From Halovivax gelatinilyticus (GTDB lineage Archaea; Halobacteriota; Halobacteria; Halobacteriales; Natrialbaceae), in assembly GCF_024300625.1 (NCBI RefSeq), contig NZ_CP101322.1, positions 261,992 to 325,991 on the forward strand: a stretch of DNA of 64,000 nt, written 5' to 3'. Positions 56,358 to 63,991 of this stretch are shown here, one piece after another. Numbering within the stretch: the stretch's first letter is position 1; every line of letters begins with the position of its first letter. The translations under genes and the position numbers were made by a program. A model generated the notes under the pieces. That model searched no databases, was not told the DNA's origin, and was given only the letters and a program-made list of their open reading frames with translations.

Positions 56358-57131
56358 TCAGGCGACGTCGAGGTGCTCCGGATCGACGTCGGCGAACGAT
56401 TCGAGCGCCTCGGCTTCGAGGAGGTGACACGTCCCGGGAACGACGAGAAGGTGAAGCGGGTCGCCGTACGATCCGTTCGCGAGCGCGTCGAGTCGACCGC
56501 CCCGGACGAGCGGATCGGGCGAGCCGGCCCGCGCGACGACGACCGCGACGAGATCGGGATACGCTGCGGCGAGGAGGTCCGCACCAACGTCCGCGGACAT
56601 GTACTCACCCTCCTCGGCCTTGATGTCGAGGTAAACGACGGTGTGCAATCCGCGGTCGCGGTTGTCGTCGATCGTATTCGTGACGCTCGCCGGCAAGCCG
56701 TCGGCACCGTGTGCCCGCGGGAACGGGAGCGTCGTCGACGGCCCGAATCGATAGTTCTGCAGTCCGGTGAGTCCGCTCGCCGCGGTCTGGGCGGTGATGC
56801 CGTGGACGATGTGCGTCTCGATTCCGCGGGCTCGGGCGCGGAGCCGAAGGTCGGCGTGCGTCGTCGAGATCATCGTATCGCCGGCGGTCAGGAAGACGAC
56901 GTCACTGGTTTCCGCCGCGTCGAGGATGGGGTCGGGGTCCACTTCGACGCCCGTGCGGTCGCGAACCTCGATCTCGACGTCGTGGTGAGCTTCGAGCGCC
57001 TCGACGGTCGTTCCGATCAACTCGCTGGTGTAGAACTCGGCGAAGACGCGATCGGCCTCGCAGAGCACGTCCCGACCCTCGACGGTGATCGATGTCTCGT
57101 CGTAGAGTCCCAGTCCGACGAACGTGAGCAT
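56358..57131 (-). CDS. dph5: Diphthine synthase
   Basis: AdoMet-dependent methyltransferase of diphthamide synthesis, modifying elongation factor 2. 257 aa. The start LTFVGLGLYDETSITV, the central VVFLTAGDTMISTTHADLR and GIETHIVHGITAQTAASG are diagnostic. A minus-strand TATA-like CCTAAGATA lies about 20-28 nt upstream of the ATG. Confidence 0.95.
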   Translation of the reverse strand: MLTFVGLGLYDETSITVEGRDVLCEADRVFAEFYTSELIGTTVEALEAHHDVEIEVRDRTGVEVDPDPILDAAETSDVVFLTAGDTMISTTHADLRLRARARGIETHIVHGITAQTAASGLTGLQNYRFGPSTTLPFPRAHGADGLPASVTNTIDDNRDRGLHTVVYLDIKAEEGEYMSADVGADLLAAAYPDLVAVVVARAGSPDPLVRGGRLDALANGSYGDPLHLLVVPGTCHLLEAEALESFADVDPEHLDVA

Positions 57132-57194
57132 ACTCGAACGTGGGTGCGGGGTATCTTAGGCTGACGGATACGGATCGATACGATGAGCCCGGAA

Positions 57195-57593
57195 TCACTC
57201 GTCCGTTCGGATCGCCTCGAGTTCGACCTCGACGAGGTGATCGGGATCGATCAGCTGCGCGACCTGAACCATGGTCGCAGCGGGGCGGACATCGGCGAAG
57301 TACTCCGCGTGCGCGGCCCCGATTTCCTCCCAGTCCTCGACGTCGGTGACGTAAAGACGTGTTCTAACGACGTCGGTGGTCGAAGCGCCCGCAGCTTCGA
57401 GGGCGTCCGTCGCAAGGGACAGTGCGAACCAGGTCCGTTCGTACGGATCGCCAACGCCGACGACGTCGCCGTTCTCGTCGGTCGCCGTCGTCCCCGATAC
57501 GTGGACGGTATCGCCCGCTCGAACGGCGCGCGAGTAGCCGACGGCGTCTTCCCACTCAGTTCCACTATCGACCAGTTGGCGCTCGGTGGTCAC
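57195..57593 (-). CDS. RidA-family deaminase
   Basis: Imine/enamine-deaminase-like protein, 132 aa from the GTG at 57593 (TTERQLVDSGTEWED). It has VHVSGTTATDENGD and the C-terminal VRTRLYVTDVEDWEEIGAAH region. The usual active-site Arg of RidA is in VRTRLYVT. The longer open frame upstream lacks homology. It lies 63 bp before dph5 in a compatible direction, no clear operon. Confidence 0.88.
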   Translation of the reverse strand: MTTERQLVDSGTEWEDAVGYSRAVRAGDTVHVSGTTATDENGDVVGVGDPYERTWFALSLATDALEAAGASTTDVVRTRLYVTDVEDWEEIGAAHAEYFADVRPAATMVQVAQLIDPDHLVEVELEAIRTDE

Positions 57594-57699
57594 GGTCGGG
57601 AAGAGACGGAGCGTATCGGAATAGGTGCTGGTATCGGGCGGGCGGAGATACCGATCGATCCGACGCCGTACAGTCGTACCGATCGCCGATCGCGAACGG

Positions 57700-58683
57700 T
57701 CACTCGTGACCGGATATCGCCACGGGTTCGTACGGTTCTTCGACGTACTCGAGGTCCGAATCCGACAGCGAAACATCGACCGCCTCGACCGCTTCCTCCA
57801 GGTGCTCGATACTGGAAACGCCGACGATCGGGGCCGTCACGGGCGCCCGATGGAGGTGCCAGGCGATCGTGAGTTGGGCCATCGTCACGCCGTAGTCGTC
57901 GGCGAGTTCCTCGATCCGGCGATTGATCTCCTCGCCGCCGCCGGCCCGGTAGATTTCGTGTCTGTCGCCGCGGTTGTTCGCCTCCTCGCTGCCGCGAGCA
58001 GTCGTCTCGAACGCGTCGTGCGGTCGGGTCAGATACCCCCTGGCCAGCGGGCTCCAGGGGATGACGCCGATTCCTTCCGTTGCACAGAGCGGGAGCATCT
58101 CCCGCTCTTCTTCGCGATAGACCGGGTTGTAGTGGTTCTGCATCGAGACAAATCGTTCCAGCCCGAGACGGTCGCTCACGTGGAGCGCGTCGGCGAACTG
58201 GTGGGCCCACATCGACGAGGCGCCGATGTAGCGCACCCGATTTCGTCTGACCGCGTCGTCGAGCGTGCGAAGCGTCTCCTCGATCGGCGTGTCGTAATCC
58301 CAGCGGTGGATCTGGTAGAGGTCGATCGCCTCGATGCCCAGTCGATCCAGCGAGTTCGATAGCTCCTGCTCGATGGCCTTTCGAGAGAGTCCGCGCGCGT
58401 TGGGATTGTCGTCGTCCATCGATCCGTAGACTTTAGTCGCGATCACGAGGTCGTCGCGGTCGTAGTCGGCGATCACGTCGCCGACGACGGACTCGCTCTC
58501 GCCGTCGCGGTAGACGTTCGCCGTGTCGATGAACGTGATGCCGAGGTCGATCGCTCGCTCGATGATCTCTCGGGTCTCTGCTTCGTCTAACTTCCAGCCG
58601 TCGCCGTCGTAGCCGAAGTTCATCGTTCCGAGTCCGATCCGACTGACAGACAATCCGGTCTCACCGAGCGTGGTGTACTCCAT
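57700..58683 (-). CDS. Aldo/keto reductase
   Basis: NAD(P)H-dependent oxidoreductase with a TIM-barrel fold, 327 aa. The tetrad residues appear in DTANVYRDGE (Asp, Tyr), IATKVYG (Lys) and LYQIHRW (His). The nucleotide-binding SPLARGYL and SSIEHLEE near the C-terminus match the AKR11/YajO-like group. The ATG at 58683 is chosen over 58692 and 58710. Substrate unknown. Confidence 0.92.
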   Translation of the reverse strand: MEYTTLGETGLSVSRIGLGTMNFGYDGDGWKLDEAETREIIERAIDLGITFIDTANVYRDGESESVVGDVIADYDRDDLVIATKVYGSMDDDNPNARGLSRKAIEQELSNSLDRLGIEAIDLYQIHRWDYDTPIEETLRTLDDAVRRNRVRYIGASSMWAHQFADALHVSDRLGLERFVSMQNHYNPVYREEEREMLPLCATEGIGVIPWSPLARGYLTRPHDAFETTARGSEEANNRGDRHEIYRAGGGEEINRRIEELADDYGVTMAQLTIAWHLHRAPVTAPIVGVSSIEHLEEAVEAVDVSLSDSDLEYVEEPYEPVAISGHE

Positions 58684-58740
58684 ACCAGTCATCGCGTCCC
58701 CCACCACCAAAACAGTCGGCCCCGCTCACCTCCGCCCGCC

Positions 58741-59166
58741 TCAGAACCCGATGTGCGACGTCGAAGAGGGAACGTCGTCATCGTCGTCTTCGCTCGCCTC
58801 GATTCCGCCCTCGTGGTCGAACGTGACCGCCCGATCGGTGAGGTAAATCTCGTCGTCCTCGACGGTCACGTCCACCGGGACGAGTCGCGTGCCTTCCGCC
58901 TCGCCGTTATCACACGTCCCGGCACAGGAGTCGAACGTCGAGCCGTGTCTGGGACAGATGATCTCGCCGTCGCGGATCGCCGCGCCGCGGCCGACGTCGA
59001 GTCGCTGGGCCTCGTGCGGACACCGGTTGATCCACGCCTCGACGTCGTCGTCGCAGGGTACCAGGATCGCCTCGTCCGGTTCGCCGTAGGCGTCGCGAAC
59101 CGTAAACAGCCACGACCCGGCCTCGGTGACCGTATCGACAGTCGTCAGTCGAGTGGCGTCTGCCAT
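58741..59166 (-). CDS. Rieske [2Fe-2S] domain protein
   Basis: Soluble Rieske-type ferredoxin, 141 aa. The cluster ligands are C49-P-H51 and C71-x2-H74 (CPHEAQR and CPRHGS). It lacks a membrane anchor and a catalytic oxygenase domain, so it acts as an electron carrier. The C-terminus is acidic and disordered. A minus-strand ATTATAGG (59188-59195) at leaderless spacing supports the ATG at 59166. Confidence 0.92.
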   Translation of the reverse strand: MADATRLTTVDTVTEAGSWLFTVRDAYGEPDEAILVPCDDDVEAWINRCPHEAQRLDVGRGAAIRDGEIICPRHGSTFDSCAGTCDNGEAEGTRLVPVDVTVEDDEIYLTDRAVTFDHEGGIEASEDDDDDVPSSTSHIGF

Positions 59167-59267
59167 GCGTGACCGTTCGGGCGACGACCTATAATGTCCG
59201 TGGCTCGCGGAGTCGCGTCGGTACCCCGAAACGATACCGTTAGAAGTGCCGGCCCACGAGTTCGGGT

Positions 59268-60257
59268 ATGGACGTTGCGTGCGTGAGAGTGCGGCGCGAA
59301 GCCGGCGAGGAGACCCGCCGGGAACTCGCTCGCGACGACCTCGTGGCCGAGGATTACGAGATCACCCACGAGGACGGGTGGTTGTACATCCCCGTCTCGG
59401 ATCCGGCAGCGATTCCCGACGAGTTCGCGGTGGTCGACCGGGCGGCGCCCGAGCGCGAGACGCAGACGACGCCCGCCGACCTGCTCGGAGACGAGCCCTC
59501 CTACGAGCGGCTAGGCCGAGCGGTGATCGTCGACGAGGACGATCCCGAGCGCGCCTGCGAGATCGCCCGCGCGATCGTCGAGTCCGACCTGCCGGTCGAC
59601 ACCGTGTTGAACAAACGCTCGAAGATCAAAGGGGAAACGCGCGTTCGCGACTGGGAAGTGCTCGCCGGCGACGGCACTGACGTCGTTCACCGCGAGTACG
59701 GCCACGAGTTCGCGCTCGATTTGGCCGAGGTGTACTTCTCGCCGCGGCTGGCCACCGAGCGCCACCGGATCGCCGAACAGATCGCGCCGGGCGAACGCGT
59801 CTTCGACATGTTCGCCGGCGTCGGACCGTACGCGATTCCCGCCGCGGCGCGCGAGGCCACCGTCGTCGCCGTCGACGTCAACGAACGTGCGATCGAGTAC
59901 CTTCGGGAAAACGCCGAACGCAACGATGTTGGCGAGCGAGTCACGGCGATCGACGCGGACGTCCGCGAGGTGGCCGCCGAGTACGCTGACTGGGCCGACC
60001 GGATCGTGATGAATCTTCCCCACAGCGCCGACGCGTTTCTCGACGCGGCCGTCGCCATCGCCGGCGACGACTGCGTGATCCATTACTACGATATCCAGCA
60101 CGAAGACGACCCTTTCGGACCGGGAGAACGCGCTATCAGGGGCGCCGCAGAACCCGCCTACGACGTGACCGTCGAGACCGAGCACGTCGTCAGATCGTAC
60201 GCCCCGCACGAGTACAACGTCTGTCTCGACGTCCGGCTCAGACGGGCGCCGCGGTGA
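59268..60257 (+). CDS. trm5: tRNA (guanine37-N1)-methyltransferase Trm5
   Basis: Methylates G37 next to the anticodon, protecting the reading frame. 329 aa. The N-terminal domain includes SYERLGRAVIVDEDDPERAC; the catalytic Rossmann fold has VFDMFAGVGPYAIPAA and the signature NLPHSADAFLDAAV. HEYNVCLDVRL ends the protein. It lies 50 bp before tRNA-Thr. Confidence 0.93.
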   Translation: MDVACVRVRREAGEETRRELARDDLVAEDYEITHEDGWLYIPVSDPAAIPDEFAVVDRAAPERETQTTPADLLGDEPSYERLGRAVIVDEDDPERACEIARAIVESDLPVDTVLNKRSKIKGETRVRDWEVLAGDGTDVVHREYGHEFALDLAEVYFSPRLATERHRIAEQIAPGERVFDMFAGVGPYAIPAAAREATVVAVDVNERAIEYLRENAERNDVGERVTAIDADVREVAAEYADWADRIVMNLPHSADAFLDAAVAIAGDDCVIHYYDIQHEDDPFGPGERAIRGAAEPAYDVTVETEHVVRSYAPHEYNVCLDVRLRRAPR

Positions 60258-60271
60258 CGCGATTCGCAATC

Positions 60272-60278
60272 CTTATGA
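60272..60278 (+). promoter_or_regulatory. TATA-like element of tRNA-Thr
   Basis: CTTATGA lies about 30-36 nt before the first tRNA base. A similar CTTATACC precedes tRNA-Gly. Confidence 0.45.
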
Positions 60279-60307
60279 CGGCGTTCGCTCCTACATTCTG
60301 ACGCCGC

Positions 60308-60380
60308 GCCAGTGTAGCTCAGCCGGCAGAGCGAATCCTTCGTAAGGATTAGGTCGAGGGTTCAAATCCCTCCACTGGCT
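60308..60380 (+). tRNA. tRNA-Thr (CGT)
   Basis: Complete cloverleaf, 73 nt. Acceptor stem GCCAGTG pairs with CACTGGC; anticodon stem AATCC/GGATT; loop TTCGTAA with anticodon CGT at 60341-60343; T arm GAGGG TTCAAAT CCCTC; discriminator T. CCA is not encoded. The last 9 bases and the 27 bases after them are duplicated downstream. Confidence 0.95.
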
Positions 60381-60407
60381 TTCTGCTGCGAACAATTCGT
60401 GAGCAGC
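60372..60407 (+). repeat. 36-bp repeat, copy 1 (tRNA-Thr 3' end plus flank)
   Basis: Begins CCACTGGCT at the tRNA end and continues through a hairpin-forming CTGCTGCGAA...TTCGTGAGCAG. It is perfectly repeated at 60494-60529, with 86 bp between the copies. Such duplicated tRNA ends are the usual trace left by site-specific integration (attL/attR). Confidence 0.8.
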
Positions 60408-60493
60408 TGAACGTGTACGAGGGATTTGAACGAGGCGAGTCGCAGCGCCGAACGAAAGTGAGGTGACCGTCTCGACGTAGTTCACAATCCACA

Positions 60494-60529
60494 CCACTGG
60501 CTTTCTGCTGCGAACAATTCGTGAGCAGC
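60494..60529 (+). repeat. 36-bp repeat, copy 2
   Basis: Exact copy of 60372-60407. It contains the same hairpin. The intervening 86 bp (60408-60493) show no gene, and no integrase is present, so the element must have been lost or reduced. Confidence 0.8.
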
Positions 60530-60656
60530 GATGCGCAGTCGGAGAGAACAGACGAATAAGAGGCGCCAGCTAAACGGCTGGTCCGAAACGCGAGTGCGGG
60601 AAGCGGTGAGTCGTCATCGGGACTCCCTCGATGTTCGAGTCGTAGGTAGCGAGTAC

Positions 60657-60974
60657 TTATTCGGATCCGTCGATCGTTATCTCGTTCGAGCTAACCGTAA
60701 CTCGACAATCGCCGTATTCGAACGAGAGAGTGACGTCGGGGCGGTCGCCGTCGCGAAACTCGAAGATCGCGTCGAGCGCTTCGGGATCGATCGCGTCGTA
60801 GAGCGGCGGGAGCGCAACGTTCGAATCGTCGGGAAGCAGTGGCCGCCCCGATGCGGACGAGATAGCGCTCAGGACACCTTGAGTCGCCGTTTGGTCGGGA
60901 GATAACGGGAATGTGTGCGAACCGTCGATCGCAATGGAGTGGTCAGGGTCTGCGAACATCGAGAACTCTACCAT
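60657..60974 (-). CDS. HalOD1 output-domain protein
   Basis: 105 aa. The HalOD1 pattern appears as GVLSAISSASGRPLLPDD, LYDAIDPEALDAIFEF, VTLSFEYGDCRV and NEITIDG. It resembles the plus-strand protein at 51484 but is not identical. The ATG at 60974 gives the family-typical N-terminus; the longer open frame overlaps the neighbouring regulator. It follows the Bat-like gene by 49 bp on the same strand, so the two may be co-transcribed. Confidence 0.8.
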   Translation of the reverse strand: MVEFSMFADPDHSIAIDGSHTFPLSPDQTATQGVLSAISSASGRPLLPDDSNVALPPLYDAIDPEALDAIFEFRDGDRPDVTLSFEYGDCRVTVSSNEITIDGSE

Positions 60975-61023
60975 CCAGTAGTGGAGAATAGCGGGTAGGT
61001 GCGACGGTTGATCATTCAACGCT

Positions 61024-61704
61024 TTAAGCTTCAGACGTCGATCCGGTCGGTTCGAGGTCGCTGGCGATCGTCTCCGCGAGCAGGTTCGCGGTGCCGCGTC
61101 GCAGCGTCGCCGAGAGCGCCTGTTCGGAGACGTCGAACGATTCGGCGAGCGACGAAAGCGTCGTCCGGCGCGGAACGGCGAAGTATCCGGCCTCGAAGGC
61201 GACCCGGAGCACTTCCTTCTGGCGCGACGTGAGCGCCCCGTCTGCCTCGTCCATGGCGCCGTCGCGATACAGTCCGACGAGAGTGAATTCGAGATCGCGG
61301 TCCTCACAGACGTCTCGGTACCGAACTAACGTCTCGCGGTCAGGTACACGCGCGCGATACCGTACCGTCTCACCGGTCGCCGAGATCCGCAGGAACGTGA
61401 TTCCTAGCTCGACGGCGACGGGGTAGGTCAACCCGCGCTCTGCATCCGAGGCAAGTTCGACCCGGTACAGCCGACGGCCGTCGACGTTCGCCAGCCGACA
61501 CGCGTTCGAAACCGTCGGATCGGTTTGAATGGACTCGTCGAACCGTTCGAGCGATGGTTCGGAGCCGGTAGCCCAGGCGGTGATGATCGACGTTCCATCG
61601 TCGGAGACGAACTCGTCGACGACGTCGTACTCGACGTCTGGAACGCCGGCTCGTGCGTCGGCGAGTATCGGGTTTTCGAGTTCGTACTCGGCGATGAGGC
61701 TCAT
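61024..61704 (-). CDS. Bat-like helix-turn-helix regulator (HTH_10)
   Basis: 226-aa regulator. The N-terminal half (about 1-150) fits a Bat/GAF-like sensory region. The C-terminal HTH_10 domain: LTSRQKEVLRVAFEAGYFAV (start about 160), then LAESFDVSEQALSATLRRG. HTH_10 regulators include the bacterio-opsin activator Bat. Target unknown; no bop gene in the window. Confidence 0.88.
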   Translation of the reverse strand: MSLIAEYELENPILADARAGVPDVEYDVVDEFVSDDGTSIITAWATGSEPSLERFDESIQTDPTVSNACRLANVDGRRLYRVELASDAERGLTYPVAVELGITFLRISATGETVRYRARVPDRETLVRYRDVCEDRDLEFTLVGLYRDGAMDEADGALTSRQKEVLRVAFEAGYFAVPRRTTLSSLAESFDVSEQALSATLRRGTANLLAETIASDLEPTGSTSEA

Positions 61705-61759
61705 AGCTCACGAAAGTCTACGACGAAGGGTGAGAAAAGTCCTCGCCGACATCGCGTCG

Positions 61760-62467
61760 TTAGACAAAGAGCGAGAGGGCGAGCGCCACGCCGAGACCGC
61801 AGACGGGCCAGTCTCGGGGCCGAAAGCGAAGCGGTGGAAGCGTCGGGTTCCACGACAGACACCGAGCCTGCAAGGCGACGGAGAGTCGGTCGGCCCGGCT
61901 GAACGCTCGCGAGAGGCCGACGGCACCGACTCGCGCCGCCCGATCGCGCGCTGGCCGTTCGGATCCGAGTCGGGCGGCCATCGCTGCCTGAACGGTCCGT
62001 AAATCGGCTTGCAGAACGGGCAAGAACCTGAACACGAGCGACACGCCGAGTCCGAGGAAGCGTCCGGGTGCGCCGGGAACGATTCGCTGAAACGCCGCCT
62101 GTGAATCGCGAACGGGCGTCGAGCGGACGTAAGCTGCGCTAACGAGGAGGATCAATCCCACCCGGTAGCCCGCACTCGCCGTGGTGAGTCCGTCGTCGAC
62201 GTCGATCCAGGGGGAGCCGAGCGTAACCGCAGAGACGACGACCCCGATACTGAGAAAGCCGAAGATGTACCGGTAGGCGACCAGTGTTCGGCCGATCGAG
62301 ATCCCGGCGAACGCGAGAGTGGCGAGTGCGAGAACCGTGAGTCCGACGTGTGCGACGAACGATGTGTGGCCGATCGCGGCGACGGCAAATCCCACCTGAA
62401 CGCAGAGCTTCGATCGCGGGTCGAGGCGGTGTGCGAACGTTTCGTCGGGTTCGTAGGTGAGCATCAT
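61760..62467 (-). CDS. bioN: ECF transporter transmembrane component (BioN type)
   Basis: Membrane T-component of an energy-coupling-factor importer, 235 aa with about five spans. The cytoplasmic coupling helices AAMAARLGSERPARD and ADRLSVALQARCLSW correspond to the two EcfT motifs. Its ATG overlaps the bioM stop (ATGA), so translation is coupled. With bioY and bioM it forms a complete biotin importer set, hence BioN. Confidence 0.88.
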   Translation of the reverse strand: MMLTYEPDETFAHRLDPRSKLCVQVGFAVAAIGHTSFVAHVGLTVLALATLAFAGISIGRTLVAYRYIFGFLSIGVVVSAVTLGSPWIDVDDGLTTASAGYRVGLILLVSAAYVRSTPVRDSQAAFQRIVPGAPGRFLGLGVSLVFRFLPVLQADLRTVQAAMAARLGSERPARDRAARVGAVGLSRAFSRADRLSVALQARCLSWNPTLPPLRFRPRDWPVCGLGVALALSLFV

Positions 62468-63177
62468 CTCTCCGATCCGGTTCGAACGCCGATCTCGCTC
62501 GCGGCGAGTTCGGCCATCGCCCGGTCGGGTTCGTCGTCGATAGCGACGTGTCCGTCGGCCATGGCGATGACGCGATCGGCGAGGTCGATCACCTCGGCCG
62601 GGTCGTGCGTCGAGACGATCACGCCGGTACCAGACGCCGAGAGCGACGCGAGTTGCTCGCGAACCGAGCGGCGGGCGGGATCGTCCAGCCCGGAGAAGGG
62701 TTCGTCGAGGACGAGGTGAGACGGCGCCATCGCGAGCGCGCCGGCGATCGCCACCCGCGACTGCTCGCCACCGGAGAGTTCGTCGATTCGTTCGTCACCC
62801 CGTCCGTTCATGTTCACGGCTTCTAGAGCGCGTTCGACGCGATCGTCGATGACGTCACGTTCGAGTCCCAGGTTCTCCGGGCCGAACGCGACGTCGGCCG
62901 CGACGGTCGCGGCGACGAACTGGTCGCGTGGGTGTTGAAAGACCATGCCGACGGCCGAGCGGGCCGCGACGAGATCGGCGGCGACCGGCGTTCCGTCGAC
63001 TCGAACGCGTCCGTCGGCGGGTTCGAGTAGCCCATTGGTGTGGCGCAATAGCGTCGTCTTTCCGCTTCCGTTCGGGCCGACGAGAACGACGAATTCGCCG
63101 TCATCGATGGTGAGCGATACGGAGTGGAGGATATTCGCCCCGCCGTATGCGAACGAGACGTCGTCGAATTCGATCAT
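62464..63177 (-). CDS. bioM: ECF transporter ATPase (BioM type)
   Basis: ABC ATPase of 237 aa. Walker A GPNGSGKTTLL is near residue 33, Q-loop MVFQHPRDQF, signature ELSGGEQSRVAIAGAL, Walker B LVLDEPFSGLD. It is the single ATPase in the operon, so it probably works as a homodimer. It starts 7 nt after bioY and overlaps bioN. Confidence 0.92.
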   Translation of the reverse strand: MIEFDDVSFAYGGANILHSVSLTIDDGEFVVLVGPNGSGKTTLLRHTNGLLEPADGRVRVDGTPVAADLVAARSAVGMVFQHPRDQFVAATVAADVAFGPENLGLERDVIDDRVERALEAVNMNGRGDERIDELSGGEQSRVAIAGALAMAPSHLVLDEPFSGLDDPARRSVREQLASLSASGTGVIVSTHDPAEVIDLADRVIAMADGHVAIDDEPDRAMAELAASEIGVRTGSER

Positions 63178-63184
63178 CGGACAG

Positions 63185-63841
63185 TCAGGTTGGATCGACG
63201 ATCTCGCTTCGCACGACGGCGACGGCGGCGACCATTTTTATCAGTTCACCGATGAGAAACGGGGCGACGTAGAGGGCGAGGGCCTCGGTGGGCGAGAGGG
63301 CGAGTAGCCACATCCCGTACGTCGCTCCCATCGCGTAGATGATGACGGTCGCGATCACGAGCGCGACGACGAGACGGACGGTCCCGACCTCCGCCGGGTT
63401 ACGGACCTGAGATCGTTCGAAGAAGCCCGGGCGGTCGATCCCCGTCGCTTCCGGATCGATCCCACGGCGTCCGATCCCAGCCCGACCGTGAACGATCGCA
63501 CCGATAACGAACGCGGCGATGGGATACGACCAGAGGAAGCCGGCCGTATCTCCGACGAGCGCACCGAATCCGGCGCTTCCACCGGCGAAAACCGGTGCAC
63601 CCGCGGCGCCCGCTGCCAGGTACAGCGCCATCGCCGTCGGCCCCCAGATCGGTCCCAGATAGAGCCCGGCCAGGAAGACGAAGAGAACCTGTAAGGTAAG
63701 CGGTGCCGGTGAGATCGGTATCGGAATCGAAAACAGCGCGGTCGCCCCGGTCAACGCAGCCAGCAGCGCCGCCCTCGCGAACGGCTTGACGACCGCGCCG
63801 GGGACCAGCGAGACGGATCGGCGCTCGTAATCGGTAGACAT
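63185..63841 (-). CDS. bioY: Biotin transporter substrate-binding component BioY
   Basis: S-component of the biotin ECF importer, 218 aa with about six spans. The family hallmarks are present: IPISPAPLTLQVLFVFLAGL and LGPIWGPTAMALYLAAGAAG, then GAPVFAGGSAGFGALVGDTAG. A hydrophilic insertion (about residues 120-155) lies in one loop. It heads the bioYMN operon, directly behind an operator of the BirA type. Biotin specificity is well supported by the family match and by that operator. Confidence 0.93.
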   Translation of the reverse strand: MSTDYERRSVSLVPGAVVKPFARAALLAALTGATALFSIPIPISPAPLTLQVLFVFLAGLYLGPIWGPTAMALYLAAGAAGAPVFAGGSAGFGALVGDTAGFLWSYPIAAFVIGAIVHGRAGIGRRGIDPEATGIDRPGFFERSQVRNPAEVGTVRLVVALVIATVIIYAMGATYGMWLLALSPTEALALYVAPFLIGELIKMVAAVAVVRSEIVDPT

Positions 63842-63855
63842 GCCCGGACCTCTCG

Positions 63856-63885
63856 CGTAAACCGACGTAATATCTTCGGTTTACG
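63856..63885 (-). promoter_or_regulatory. BirA-type biotin operator overlapping the bioYMN promoter
   Basis: A perfect 10-bp inverted repeat: CGTAAACCGA (63856-63865) and TCGGTTTACG (63876-63885), with a 10-nt spacer. Read as a biotin operator it is GTAAACC, 14 nt, GGTTTAC. This agrees with the known bacterial/archaeal BirA consensus core. The minus-strand TATA-like GATATTA (about 63868-63874) lies between the arms and about 29 nt before the bioY ATG at 63841. A bound repressor would therefore block TBP/TFB. Regulation by biotin is inference. Confidence 0.85.
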
Positions 63886-63936
63886 AGTGGTTGAATAGAG
63901 CTCGAATGCGCGGTGGCGAGATATATCGAAGTCGAG

Positions 63937-63991
63937 GAGCGAGTGCGTACTTTCGATGTGGTGAGTGGTTAACTGAGAGCGAGTGCGTACT
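63937..63991. repeat. 15-bp direct repeat at the window end
   Basis: GAGCGAGTGCGTACT occurs at 63937-63951 and 63977-63991, period 40. It lies upstream of the biotin operator. Significance unknown; the flanking sequence is cut by the window edge. Confidence 0.7.

Noticed and set aside
60291-60497. 68-codon minus-strand frame over tRNA-Thr with a WRDLNPRP-like peptide
   Set aside because: It is the known artefact of translating the antisense of a tRNA and its flank; the tRNA explains the sequence.
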